Positions 22,155 to 32,480 of a stretch of 64,000 nt of DNA are shown here, in pieces (the stretch's first letter is position 1; every line of letters starts with the position of its first letter). The DNA is taken from NCBI GenBank assembly GCA_015143295.1, contig CM026564.1, positions 12,202,416-12,266,415 on the forward strand. The letters run 5' to 3'. Position numbers and translations under genes: made by a program. Under the pieces are notes generated by a model. It worked only from the letters and a program-made list of their open reading frames with translations. It ran no database searches and had not been told where the DNA came from. Source of the stretch: Tetracentron sinense. Taxonomy: Eukaryota; Streptophyta; Magnoliopsida; Trochodendrales; Trochodendraceae.

Positions 22155-23391
22155 CTTGCAAGACATCATCGGATGCACGTGCGTCTCTCTCTGATAGGGC
22201 GAAGACTCGGCCCTGTGTGGCTGGGCGAGGAGGCCGTGTAGACTGTGAGGCCCTCGAAGCCTGGGAAGAGCTAGGCTGGGATGTCTGCCTAATCAGGGGC
22301 CTGCTCCCTGAAGACTGAGCTGGCAAATGACGTCGGGGACAATCTCTAACCATGTGGCCTTGGTCACCACAATGGAAGCAACTTCCTCTAACCCTCCGAC
22401 ATTCTCCCACTGGATGCCTCCTTCCACAAAGGGTGCAGATATCATGCACATAGGTGGGAGGAGCATATCCCGTAGCCTGAGTCACTGCGGGGCAAGGAGC
22501 CTGAGCAAAAACTGGGCGAAAAGCTGGTGGAGCAAAAAGGCGAGGAGCCTGTGGTGCCGAATATATCCTCTGTGACTGAGCCGGCCCTGCGGACTGATAC
22601 AAGCTAGTCCTTGCTCTTTTCTCCCCTGAACTACTCGACTGTCCTTTCTCCATTCCTCTTCTCTTGAAGAACTCCTCGGAGTTCACCTCGGCCAAAAGTG
22701 CCTTGTCCACTACTTCTGAATATGTCTCATGTCTGAACATTGAGACTCGGTCCTTGAGGTATGCCTTCAACCCCCTCTCAAATTCCCGGGCTTTCATAGC
22801 CTCGGTTGCTATCATATGTGGAGCAAATCTGGATAGCTCCGAAAACTTGGCTTCATAAGCCGCTACCGATATATTACCTTGCTCCAAGGTAATGAACTCA
22901 ACTTCCATCTTTTCTTTCATCCCTATTGGGAAGTACTTCTTGTTGAAAACGTCCAAGAATTCCTCCCAAGTCCAGTCTTGACCTTGGCAGGTCAACTCTC
23001 GGGTCCAAAGTGCGGATTTCCACCAATGGTCGGCCTCACCTTCAAGCATAAAGGAGGCCCAAGTAACCCTCTCTGCCTCAGTAGGCGCCAATACGGAGAA
23101 GATCTTTTCTAGTTGCCGGATCCATCCTTCGGCAACAAGTGGGTCAATACTCCCACAAAAGGTTGGAGGCCTCATCCTCTGGAAAGCCTCTATTCCGGCT
23201 TGTGCTCGATTAGGAGGAGCCGGTATAAGCGCGGCATTAGGCGGAGTGGCCGGTTGCCTTGCCGCTAGCATAGCCAAAGTCTCGGCTATTGAAGTAAATG
23301 CTTGGGCAAAGTCGGGTTGGTCATCACCCGATGGAGCATCACCTCCATTGCCCCTCGTGTTGTACCCGCGATCCCGGGTATTGCGTCTCAT
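22138..23391 (-). CDS. gag: T1 Gag (417 aa)
   Basis: An intact Gag frame. The start is taken at the ATG at 23391 (MRRNTRDRGYN); the frame stays open a little further upstream but only with a TTG. Features: IAETLAMLAARQ near the N-terminus; a retrotransposon Gag capsid core (RVTWASFMLEGEADHWW, WEEFLDVFNKKYFP, LEQGNISVAAYEAKFSELSR); a Ser/Ala/Pro-rich linker; a short zinc motif CTLCGRRHPVGEC; and a standard CCHC knuckle CFHCGDQGHMVRDC. The last codons before the TGA lie in the intron-like segment, so this is the product of unspliced RNA. It would build particles and bind genomic RNA. Confidence 0.88.
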   Translation of the reverse strand: MRRNTRDRGYNTRGNGGDAPSGDDQPDFAQAFTSIAETLAMLAARQPATPPNAALIPAPPNRAQAGIEAFQRMRPPTFCGSIDPLVAEGWIRQLEKIFSVLAPTEAERVTWASFMLEGEADHWWKSALWTRELTCQGQDWTWEEFLDVFNKKYFPIGMKEKMEVEFITLEQGNISVAAYEAKFSELSRFAPHMIATEAMKAREFERGLKAYLKDRVSMFRHETYSEVVDKALLAEVNSEEFFKRRGMEKGQSSSSGEKRARTSLYQSAGPAQSQRIYSAPQAPRLFAPPAFRPVFAQAPCPAVTQATGYAPPTYVHDICTLCGRRHPVGECRRVRGSCFHCGDQGHMVRDCPRRHLPAQSSGSRPLIRQTSQPSSSQASRASQSTRPPRPATQGRVFALSERDARASDDVLQGTREF

Positions 23392-23710
23392 GATTTCTCC
23401 TGAGGACGACAATACAACATGAGTCTAACTTGGATACGTAATTAGTACAGATTTCGCAATTCACACAATACATATTCATCAAGCATATTTAATAAGCACA
23501 ATACAATTATGCACACATGGTATACAACACAACATCACACATACAATCCGTGTTCCTAGCGTAGGACTCTAAGTTTGGTTGAGATTCAACCCATTTGACT
23601 AGGACTAACTTGTTAGTCCATACTTGGAATAAAAGTCTTTCCTCACACCTAATGCCTTGTTCAATTATGGTATCTAGTACTAAGCGACCCTAGGGACTCT
23701 AATGCCTAGA
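23392..23710 (-). other. T1 leader with a palindrome
   Basis: About 320 nt between primer site and gag. It contains a perfect 18-base palindrome, GGACTAACTTGTTAGTCC at 23602-23619 (plus strand), about 100 nt below the primer site. Element C has a related palindrome at a similar distance. No ORF is supported. Confidence 0.6.
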
Positions 23711-23722
23711 GCTCTGATACCA
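23711..23722 (-). promoter_or_regulatory. Primer binding site, tRNA-iMet
   Basis: The minus strand reads TGGTATCAGAGC, the canonical 12 bases complementary to the 3' end of initiator methionine tRNA, four bases inside the LTR end. Confidence 0.95.
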
Positions 23723-24451
23723 CTTCTGCAACGCCCCAAAATACCCCCTAGGAGTTTAGGGATATTTTAGGTGTGACTATACGTACCTGCCAAACCATCC
23801 TGTCATGAACAAGATAATTAAAGTACTAAACAATGATAATCAGAGCGCGGAAGCTAAACATAAATGCGGAAGCATAAACTAACTTTTTCTTTTCTTCTAA
23901 GATTTCCAAAATAGTATTCCAAGTTAACATATATACAACATGTCTAAGTCTAAGGTGGACAGGCCCACCTATCAAAATGTCAAAATACATCAGCACCCTC
24001 TCGTACTCTCCCCTCAACAGTAGTCGAGGTACGGCCACACATCAAGGTCTCGGTCCGCCTCAGACTGCAGTGGGATAGACGGCTCTCTCTCCTCGATATA
24101 CTCTTCCTCGACCCAAGGCTCTGGGTCGAGGGCTCCCTCAGTACCTGCCGACATGAAAGAACGGCTGAGCATGGAATACTCAGCGAGTACAAGCTTCTAG
24201 CTATCCATAACAATAATAAACACGCAAGGAGTAGTACAATACCAATCATCAGTTCCAGGCAATAGTAAGATCATAGAATCAAACAACATTAAACATGGAG
24301 CAATATTATCATCTTGATGTGCATGAATGCAAAAACGCCGACAAAACTCATGCTTGAAAACCCGTTTCCATGTTTCGGTATGCATTGTAAAAATCATGTA
24401 TGCGTGCATTCATGAATGTCTTGTCATCATCTTGTAACCTTGCATCTTGTA

Positions 24452-24740
24452 ACTTGTGAGCCAGAGGCTAGCACCCGAATCTCCCTGGGCTGCCAACCTC
24501 CTTGATATATGGTTTTCTTGTGAGCCAGAGGCTAGTACCCGAATGTCCCTGGGCTACCAACCTCCTTGACAATAGGTGATTTTTATTACTTGTTTAGTTT
24601 TCTTGTGAGCCAGAGGCTAGTACCCGAATGTCTCTGGGCTACCAACCTCCTTGACAATATGTGTTTTAGGGGTTTTCTTGTGAGCCAGAGGCTAGTACCC
24701 GAATGTCCCTGGGCTACCAACCTCCTTGACATGCAATGTT
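24452..24740 (-). repeat. Tandem repeat array in T1 5' LTR (4 units)
   Basis: Four units starting CTTGTGAGCCAGAGGCTAG near 24452, 24516, 24602 and 24676, each ending GGGCTACCAACCTCCTTGA. Arms GAGGCTAG and CTACCAACCTC pair with one C-A mismatch, unlike the fully paired units of the solo LTR. Confidence 0.8.
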
Positions 24741-25715
24741 TTCTTGTTGGTTATTATATGCATATGCTCTTGAAATCTCGGTTCATGCTATCATGCGTGC
24801 TCGTGTATGCGTCAATAGTGACCATCGTGGAATGAGGATAGTAAGAGAGATATGGCATTATAATTCGATTCATCATATAAGCATAGGAGCACTTAAGAAA
24901 TTTGCACATTACTTGATTAATTCATCATTCATAAGAGTACATGCATGAGGCCTATTTCCATTTTCTTCATTCAAGTCATTATTTCATAGTTTAGGTATTT
25001 TGTCAAACACTTAGCATGCAAGTTTCCTCATTGTTGATTTTCTCCTTTTTAGAGCATATTTTACTTTCAATCACACAAGGTAAGTTTATTATTTGTGTAA
25101 TGCCCATCCTCCATTTTCCAATCCACAACCCACACATACCATACATCACTCATTCGGCATCCAATCGCCACATCCCACATCCATCCAAGCATCCATACCA
25201 TTTCTTTATCTTGTTTATATTTATTAGGGATGATACATTTCACAAGAAAGCAAACATAATAGCATAAATCACATTTCATAAAGAAAACTTAGCTTTATTG
25301 CTAGGGTAAGTTAGTAGGGTGTACTAACCTTAGATCAAGGCTTGATCTTGGTAGGAACCTTGATTTAAGCTCCAACTTGAAAGGAGGAACCTTTTCTTGA
25401 GGGATACTTGGTTTGGAGAAGAAAACCCTCTTGAAATACCTTGGAGAATGCTGCCCTAGCTTGAGAACGAGATCCCCCAGGAGCTTGAGCCTTGAACTTG
25501 AAGCAATCCAAGTTTGAGGATGATCTAGGGTTGTCAAACCCTTTGATTCCTTCTCAAAATCAAAACCCTAGGTTAGAGTCTCTTCTCCTCTCTCTCTAAC
25601 TCTCAAAAGCTTCTAAGTGTTGTAAATAATCCCTAAGGCTCGGGCCTAGCCTTATAAGAAAGGGTTTAACACCCAAAAGACAAAAACGCCCTTACAAAAA
25701 TTTCTGCAAAAACAC

Positions 25716-25908
25716 GGGGACTGAGCGATCGGTGGTTATGACCAATCGATCGGTTGCCTACCGAGCGATCGGTACTCTGACCGAGCGACCGGTCAAAAAA
25801 CTACACTCTGGAAAATTTCCCCATACAAAATCTTTGACCGTGCGATAGATACCGATCGATCGGTTTTGGACCGATCGATCGCTGACTGGACCGAGCGATC
25901 GGTGCTCT
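25716..25908 (-). repeat. Palindromic CGATCGGT cluster, T1 5' LTR
   Basis: Repeated GAGCGATCGGT, CGATCGATCGG and GAGCGACCGGTC motifs, just upstream in U3 of the TATA-like box at 25651-25658. The element's own promoter would read from here toward lower coordinates. Confidence 0.7.
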
Positions 25909-26115
25909 GTAGGTCTGGACTGTTTTGACCATATCTCTTGACTCGCTCGCCGGATTTCGACGATTCAACTTGCGTTGGGTTCGTCTTTCGAAAATGAACA
26001 TTTCTGACATTTCAGAATTTCCGATTTCTCTCTTATTTATTAATTAGACTATGAGGAAGACCAATTAGCTATAAAAAGGGTATTCATTAAGTATAGAAAA
26101 GTCCGAGGTGCTACA

Positions 26116-26453
26116 CTTGGCCTGCATCTACTTGGTATAGCCTATTGGCTCTTTAGTCTTTGGTAATGGGCTTTGATGCTTAACTACGGCCTCTGGTCCT
26201 TGAAAATCGTCCAGTTAGGGTTCCTGAGAAAGTTAAAACACGTAATGAGGGTTCATCAAAATGACTCAGTATCTAGACTTTCATAAATGTGTTTAAACTA
26301 TGCAAATACACCATTTTAACTAGAAAAGTGTGTTCTATGCAATTGATTAAACTCTTACGTGGAAAATTTTGTAAAAATAAAAGTTTTACATAGGAGAGTT
26401 CAATAATTCTCAAAGGATAATCGTGAAAAACAAACACTTTTAAGCAAATATCA
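26116..26453 (-). repeat. Athila element 5' LTR, part 2 (U3 start)
   Basis: Continues the LTR interrupted at 16269 (repeating CTTGG) and ends AAGCAAATATCA, matching 3166-3502. Followed by the AATAG target duplication. Confidence 0.92.
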
Positions 26454-26544
26454 AATAGCTTAAGAAAACAGAGTATTTGGGGATTTGAGATTTTTCACTA
26501 AGATTGATAGAGATTCAGATTGTAGTTAAAATTCCTTAATTCAA
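26454..26544 (-). repeat. Copia family-A LTR, middle piece
   Basis: Begins with the second AATAG duplication and continues the Copia LTR sequence left at 1922 (compare 41430-41520 of the sister LTR). Interrupted at about 26545 by a family-B LTR; the exact join is uncertain. Confidence 0.6.
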
Positions 26545-27735
26545 TGATTCCCTAGACCTCGAGGGGTGGAGGTGAATAGGTCGACCTTACGTTGTCTACC
26601 AATTTTAATTTTAGCAACTACAAATAATCAATCACAAGTACACACGCAACTTTTTACATGGAAATCCCTTTTGGGAAAAACCATGGGACCTAGTCCAGCA
26701 TCAAATTCACTATAAGAAGATTAAATAAGTACAAGACTTGAATCTTACCGAACCAGACATGACACACAATTCCTCGGTACTGATTCTTCACCTTGCAAAC
26801 CATGAACTCAGCTAGTTCGATCTCTACCACAATAGCTCCGGTTCCTCACCGACCATTTCTTCTCAAAGCGATTTAACCACGATCTCCAAAGATCGATTCC
26901 CATCCTTGAAGGCTTTGGCTCATGCCAAGCAACACTCACAGCGGAGCAACAATGGGGTTTTAATATTCAGAATACCTCTAGAGTGATCTCATCAATTGCT
27001 TGAGGATCAAACAATGTAAGTTTTTATGATCTAGAAGGAAGAACTTGCATCTCTAGAGAAACCAATGAATTAGAGATGGAGAAAGATCATCATGAGTATT
27101 GAGAAACTCTAGAGCCTTTAAAATTAGGTCTCACAACTCTCTATACTTCCTTAGGACGAGCTAAGGATTAATTCAATAAATAGCCAAGGCAATAGAAGTT
27201 GTCAAAATTTGATTCGGATGGTTTTAGTAACAGTATTCATGAGGTTTGTTCAAACGGCCATTAGGGGCATTCGAACGGCCTTGAAATTTGACATGAACGG
27301 TTGAAAACGGGCTGACAGGGAGGCTACTATTTCTAATTTTTAATTGCCCGTTCGAACGGCTGGCTGGCCGTTCATGGGCGTTCGAACGGCCAAGCTGGGC
27401 GTTCGAACGACCACCTTGAATTTCCATACTGTTTCATACAGACCTTGTCTTTTTCAACCATGCTTACACTGAAACCAACCAACGGCTATTTAAATATACT
27501 TTGAGTCAATTTCTAATCACCTAGGGTATAAGATATATTTTCTAAGATAATTTACCCTAAGGAACCACTAGGTATCTAGGTCACTTACCATCCTAAGAGC
27601 ATGAGTGAAGCTTCAACTGAAATGTACTTCTCCTGGAGTCTTTGGAGCTTCATCTTCAAACAAACTTGAACAACTTGAGGAACAGTGACACTAGACTTAC
27701 ATTGACATTATTTTGTCATCAGAATTAAGCCAATA
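26545..27735 (-). repeat. Copia-like LTR, family B
   Basis: About 1.2 kb; on the minus strand it starts TATTGGCTTAATTCTGATGAC and ends in GGGGAATCA. It aligns with 44917-46360 (ACGTGGAAA..CCC...GGGAAAAACCA..GGAC, CTAGGTCACTTACCATCCTA) and in part with 29641-30055. A TATA-like CTATTTATTG is near 27177, and a TTCGAACGGCC palindrome cluster (27240-27425) lies just upstream of it. No internal coding region is attached, so it is a solo or truncated LTR. The target duplication could not be fixed. Confidence 0.6.
27240..27425 (-). repeat. Palindromic TTCGAACGGCC cluster in family-B LTR
   Basis: About seven copies of (C)GTTCGAACGGCC or near-copies with the palindromic core TTCGAA. The equivalent place in the sister LTR (45735-45890) carries GTCGACC motifs instead. 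Confidence 0.7.
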
Positions 27736-27799
27736 CAAAATATAAATTTACAATAGTGATTTTAGATTGATCATTCATCATTGATAATTCATACAAGAT

Positions 27800-27811
27800 C
27801 TCTATTTATAG
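27800..27811 (-). promoter_or_regulatory. TATA box of a Copia family-A LTR
   Basis: Minus strand CTATAAATAGAG, a strong plant TATA box. The sister LTR has it at 41557-41570. Confidence 0.7.
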
Positions 27812-27897
27812 CTCTTAGATTTTTATGGTCGTTGGAGTAGAATTTGATGAGGTCTTCCCGTTTTAAATATAGGCTTTGAGGGCATTAATAACGTTAT

Positions 27898-28500
27898 CGG
27901 GTCATCCAATCAACTGGATGAGACCATCTAGTCATCTGGATGATCGCAGAAGCTATAATGAATTTCTGGCCATTCATCTAGTCGTCTGGATGAGTCCATC
28001 CAGTTGACTGGATGGTGCTACTTTTCATAAAATCCATTTTCAAGCCTTTTAATGATTTAAATGATTTTCAAAGACTTTTGTTTTACTTTATAACGATAAT
28101 AAACATTGTTTTATGATCATTAAAAGAGTATAGACTGATTTTTAATTGATCTTGAATGATCATCAAAATGATCAAAATGGTACAGAGGCTAAAACCAAGT
28201 TTTTGGCTTATCCAGTCATCTGGATGGCTTCATCCAATCAGCTGGATGGTACAAATTTTGCACGCTTCCATTTTTCGAGACTTTAAATGATTTGATTTGA
28301 TTCCAAAATTCTTTTGCTTTAGTTTATACATATAATAAACATCTTTTTAAGATCTTTTAAAATGATATAACATGATTTTCAAATGATCTTTAGATTGATC
28401 ATACGGTACACAAGATGGAATGAAGGCATAGAGGTCAGATTCAAGATTCTGGCCCATCCAGTCATCTGGATGGCTCTATCCAGTCGACTGGATGGTGCTA
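27898..28500 (-). repeat. Scattered CAGTCGACTGG palindromes in Copia LTR U3
   Basis: Three pairs of CCAGTCGACTGGATG or CCAGTCATCTGGATG motifs, about 250-300 bp apart (about 27900-28015, 28205-28250, 28450-28495), within longer repeated units. The plus-strand relative at 978-1312 has the same motif set; 41640-41770 has a different one. Confidence 0.7.
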
Positions 28501-29064
28501 TTTTTGCATAGATACTCTTTTCCATAACCTTAATGATAGGATTGAGTTCCAAGGTTTTGTACCTTATCTTTTTAAAGATTATTAAATTATTTTTAGGTCC
28601 TTAATCATATTTTTAATTGGATCTTAAGGAACCTAGGGTCATTCTAGGTAATTTAGTTTTTTCAACAACCAACTATTGAAGACTTTTTACAACAAGTCCT
28701 AAGTACTCTCACAAACTAAAAATCATTCTTCTTACACCTTCTTGAGTCTTGGATCTTCAACAATGGTTCAATTCTTGAGATCTTACAAGATGTCTTCTTT
28801 ATTTTATTGTGGAGTTTGGCATGAACTTCTTCTTGGTCCTCTTGGTTGCTGGAAGCTTATTTTGACTTTGACTCCTTTGTTCTTCTTTAATTTTACTTAG
28901 ATGACAATTTCATGACATTTAAATTGAATGGACAGCTAATGCTCTTTGTTCACTGTTTTGCATAAGCACTTAAAAAGATCATTAGTAATATAAAATTCAT
29001 TTCGTTATTTAAGTTATCATCAAAATCAATTAGGGTCCTTAAGGTTGTAACCTTTTGGCTAACA

Positions 29065-29640
29065 ATCTCCCCCTTTTTGATGATGACATAAATAATGGAA
29101 TGAACTGGGATTAAGCTCCCCGTCAACATATAATATCTTTAAAATTTTGAGGTAAGCTCTCCCTAAACATATGCATTGTAAATCATAAGACATTTTTAAT
29201 AGTCTTTATGCATTTTATTTAGTACCCATTCAAGATATGTCATAAGAAGAATAGTTAAGTATATAGAGTCAAAATAGAAGTCATGTCATATATATAATCA
29301 TCAAAAAGATTACAAAAGAGTCATGTCATATATGCCAAAAACAAGAAAATTACATTTTGCATTCATTACATATTACTCCCCCTGGCATCATCAAAAAGAA
29401 AAAAATACATAAAAAGTCTACTGAATTAGAGCATCCCTAGATGAAGAACTAGAGGACCTGGAGTCACTAGAATCACTAGATGACTTAGAAGACAGTATTT
29501 GGATTTTGGATGAATCTAGAGCTTTTGAGGAAGAGGATGTCATTGGTTTAACCACTAGAAATGTTTGCTTCTTCACATTTGAAACTTCAAATGCTTTCTC
29601 AGTTACTTGAGTGGCAATGGTGTGCACCATAGGAGCCTAT
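29065..29640 (-). pseudogene. Copia polypurine tract and C-terminal remnant of an extra ORF
   Basis: The minus strand has AAAAAGGGGGAGAT (29065-29078) directly before the LTR, as in SIRE-like Copia elements. Upstream of it 29418-29630 is a 70-codon serine-rich stretch (SSKSSSDSSDSRSSSSSSRD), placed like the serine-rich end (DVISSSSEDLSKTSKPK) of the decayed ORF at 42732-44699. It is a remnant only. The first 340 bases (29079-29417) hold nothing recognisable. Confidence 0.5.
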
Positions 29641-30055
29641 GCTCCAATTGAAATTCCTTAGATCAATGATTCCTTTGATCTAAAGGGGGGGGGGTGTGAA
29701 TAGGTCTTCTTAACAAATTCTACCAATTTTAATTTTAGGTTATGACAAACAATCAACCACAAGTGAACAAGAAACCTTTTTACGTGGAAAACCCTTTCAG
29801 GAAAAACCACGGGACCTAGTCCAGCACAAATTTCACAATGAGTAGATTAAAGAAGTACAAGACTCGAATCTTACCCAACTGGACACGACACACCATTTTT
29901 CGGTACTGATTTTTCACCTCGCAAACCAAGAACTCAGCTAGTTCAATCTCTGCCACAGCAGCTCCGATTCCTCACCGACCACTTCTTCTCAAAACGATTC
30001 AACCACAATCTCCAAAGATCAATTCCCATCTTTGACGGCTTTAGCTCATGCCAAC
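29641..30055 (-). repeat. Family-B Copia-like LTR fragment
   Basis: Aligns with 26530-26930 (AATTCCTTAGATCAATGATTCC, ACGTGGAAAACCC, GGGAAAAACCACGGGACCTA) and stops within the LTR where a family-A fragment starts. Confidence 0.65.
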
Positions 30056-30426
30056 CAACTGTTGCCCAGCTAATGGACCCTAGAAAGGGGGGATTAGGGT
30101 CAATGGCAATTAAAAATCTTTCTAAGTGATTATGCGGAATTAAAATGAATTTAAAAAAATGCTATAAGGCGGGGGCCTTTAAGCTTCCTGCTTTAAGGAT
30201 TTTCACATGATTTCACTGATCGTACTCTTCTTTACGGGCAGAGAGCAAGCCTTTAAAATCCTTCTTCACAGATGATAATTACACCTTTTATAATCATTTT
30301 CTCAGGCTCAGGATAAAACCTCTTCAAGAGAATCCCTCTCTTGGCTACAAGAAGAACTCGTCTTCACTGGTGTAAGAATCCTTGATTCTTGACTAAGCTT
30401 TTTACAAAGAGTGGTTGGATTATAAA
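30056..30426 (-). repeat. Family-A Copia LTR U5 fragment
   Basis: Aligns with 1371-1830 and 40891-41340 (GTTGCCCAGCTAATGGACC, TTTAAGCTTCC, ATCCTTGATTCTTGACT). It is cut by the start of LTR G. Confidence 0.65.
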
Positions 30427-30796
30427 TGTAGAGCCCCAGAACTTTTGTCTATGTATTGAAACTTGTGCCAACGCTTTAAGCATTTGTAATATTCCATTTC
30501 TATGAAATGAGAAATTTTAAAGTACCCTAAGTGTTAAAAAGTGGGATTTCCTAAGTCGGATATATTGAAACCCCGGACTGCTAAAAACCATTTTTTGACC
30601 AGTCAACTTTAGGGACAATTTGGTCAATAGATAAAGAAGAATTTGAAAATTCTAAAACCAAAAATGTTCCTCTTCGAATGACAAGTCCAACGCAAGTTAA
30701 ATTGTCAAAATCCGACGAACGAGTCAAAAGTTATGGCTAAAATACCAAAGTGGGAAACATAGAGAAAATCAGCAAAATGGGCAAAAACACAAACCA

Positions 30797-30955
30797 ACCG
30801 GTCGACCGCTCTCAGGACCGATCGACCGCTAGCCTACCGGTCGACCGATCTACCCACTGGTCGACTGCTATCACACTAATTTTGTATGAGGGATTTTTCC
30901 AGAGAGGGTCCTTTGGACCGATCGACGGCTCCTCATGACCGGTCGACCGCTCCTT
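30797..30955 (+). repeat. Palindromic GGTCGACCG cluster in LTR G
   Basis: Six copies of GGTCGACCG or GATCGACCG (core GTCGAC or TCGA), lying 70-230 bases upstream of the TATA box at 31028. Confidence 0.7.
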
Positions 30956-31027
30956 CACGAATTTGCCCAGTTTAATCTTTTTAAGCAGATCATTAAGGGT
31001 ATGATGGTCTTTGACCACCCCTTTCTT

Positions 31028-31037
31028 CTATATAAAC
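31028..31037 (+). promoter_or_regulatory. TATA box of LTR G
   Basis: CTATATAAAC on the plus strand, a near-consensus plant TATA box in the position expected for U3. Confidence 0.7.
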
Positions 31038-31854
31038 CCAATTTCGGGATTGAGGGTTTCCAAAACCCTCAAAATTGCATTTTGGGAGATTGGAGAAGGA
31101 AGAGAAAGGAAAATTAGGGTTTTGCTCAAGGGAGTTTGGGATTGAAGGGTGAAGCTCAACTAAAGCTTGGATTTTCATTTCAAGCAAGGATGTTCCCCAT
31201 TTCAAGATTGGAAGCAATTTCGCCAAGAGGGATCACCTCTATTGAGTTGGGGAGCTTTCTCAAGGATTTTTCTTCTCTCTTCAAGGACAATATCCTATGC
31301 TACCCTCCTAGTCATGTTTTTCACTTTTTCTTTCATTATTTCTTGTTTTCCCTAACCTATGAACATAATATAAGATGGATTGTATGTGTGGAGATGTATA
31401 TTGGGTGATGGATGCCATGTGGATGTTGTGATGAATGAAATGGGAAAGGTATTTCACGAAATAATGAACACACAATGGATGATGGATGGATTGAATGAAT
31501 CATTAATCAAGAAAAGCATGATTTAAAGCATATGAAAATTTCTAGGGTTTATGATAGTGTGGTTATTCGCTTTCTACAACAGCATGAATATTTATGTGTT
31601 GAAATGAATATTTTCCATGTATAATTGAATTTCAAATGTCACGTTTAATTCCAAGCTAAAGCATGTACACAACTTTACAAGCACGGCATGCATGACATGA
31701 TTTATTGGTGTTTTTCAAGACAAGGGTTTTATTCTCGATTCACGAACACCATGACAAGGCCAAACGTAAGAGTTGGTGAATAGAGGTAGGGCATATCTTA
31801 CGATATGTTTTGCCTCACTTTTGACAAGATCAAGAATACGTCAAGCAAGATTGC

Positions 31855-32095
31855 ATATCTCATTGAAAAGAGGGGGTTCTATACCACCCTCCCTCACATG
31901 TGCATCTCATTGAAAAGAGGGAGTTCTATACCACCCTCCCTTGCAAGTGCATCTCATTGAAAAGAGGGAATTCTATACCACCCCCCTCGCAAGTGCATCT
32001 CATTGAATCATTAATGTTTTATACCACCCTCCTTCGCAAGTGCATCTCAATGAAAAGAGGGGGTTCTACACCACCCTCCCTCACAAGTGCATGAG
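31855..32095 (+). repeat. Tandem array in LTR G (5 units)
   Basis: Five units of about 46-48 bp, GCATCTCATTGAAAAGAGGG...TTCTATACCACCCTCCC. Arms GAGGG and CCCTC can pair. The fourth unit is variant (its purine arm is replaced). Confidence 0.8.
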
Positions 32096-32480
32096 CATGT
32101 TTAAATTCCAAGCCAGCAAGCGAGATCATTTTAATTTCATGACATGACACACAGGACAAGACAAGCATGACCCGACAAGACAAGCAAGCCAGAACATGAC
32201 AAGACAAGTTTTTCAAGCACGAAAAGAGTAGTTTAACTCAAGTCAAGCACGTAATGATTTCAAGAGTTTTCCAGCTTTGATGTAATGCAAGCATGAAATA
32301 TAAACTGTTTACTTTCCTTTTACGGTATGAACTGCTACCTGCTTTATTTTCATTATTATATTGCTATGACTGTTGGTTAGTATTTGGTACCCGCTAAGTA
32401 TTCCATGCTCAGCCGTACTTTTGATGTAGGTATTAGTGCAGCACCCGCTCCTTTCAACATATGTGCTCCCGGTTCATGGG

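Larger units (their letters stand above)
16270..26115 (-). mobile_element. Complete Tekay/Del-type chromovirus T1
   Basis: A 9.8-kb minus-strand Ty3/Gypsy element with LTRs 16270-18599 and 23727-26115, a tRNA-iMet primer site, a purine tract and an exact CTTGG duplication. Order: gag, intron-like interruption, protease, RT, RNase H, integrase, chromodomain. Long LTRs and a terminal chromodomain ending YPQLF fit the Tekay (Del) clade of plant chromoviruses. Pol has a frameshift and three stops, so it cannot move by itself. It is younger than the Athila element it entered. Confidence 0.93.
23727..26115 (-). repeat. T1 5' LTR
   Basis: 2,389 bp; plus-strand ends TGCAACGCCCC and GAGGTGCTACA. Same parts as the 3' LTR: hairpin 24164-24184, four tandem units (24452-24740), TATA-like CTTATAAG at 25651-25658, palindrome cluster 25716-25908, conserved U3 block 25919-25980. 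It differs from the 3' LTR by one tandem unit and scattered substitutions. Confidence 0.93.
1923..26453 (-). mobile_element. Athila-type Ty3/Gypsy retrotransposon with two nested insertions
   Basis: A complete minus-strand element with LTRs of about 1.58 kb (1923-3502 and 15022-26453, the latter interrupted), a tRNA-Asp-type primer site at 15001-15019, a purine tract at 3503-3516 and an exact AATAG target duplication. It carries gag, protease, reverse transcriptase, RNase H and integrase in that order. The wording of the RT (FMDDFSVFG) and integrase ([25 protein letters not shown]) is that of the plant Athila/Tat branch. A solo LTR sits in gag and a whole Tekay-type element in the 5' LTR. Several stops and a frameshift make it non-autonomous today. 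Athila elements often carry an env-like ORF after pol; none is seen here. Confidence 0.93.
27736..29064 (-). repeat. Copia family-A LTR, U3 part with TATA box
   Basis: On the minus strand it starts TGTTAGCCAAAAGGTTACAACC right after a purine tract. It contains several CATCCAGTCGACTGGATG-type palindromes (27898-28500) and the TATA box CTATAAATAGAG (27800-27811). It continues, across two insertions, at 26544 and 1922. It is the 3' LTR of a minus-strand Copia element whose internal part begins at 29065. Confidence 0.8.
30427..32480 (+). repeat. Tekay-type LTR G, main part
   Basis: Starts TGTAGAGCCCCAGAAC like the LTR of element C (50809). It has the conserved U3 block (30682-30745), a GGTCGACCG palindrome cluster (30797-30955), a TATA box (31028-31037), a tandem array (31855-32095) and the GCTAAG/CTCAGC hairpin (32393-32413). 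Element D is inserted after 32480, and a short continuation is at 40845-40890. No coding region belongs to it. Confidence 0.8.
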
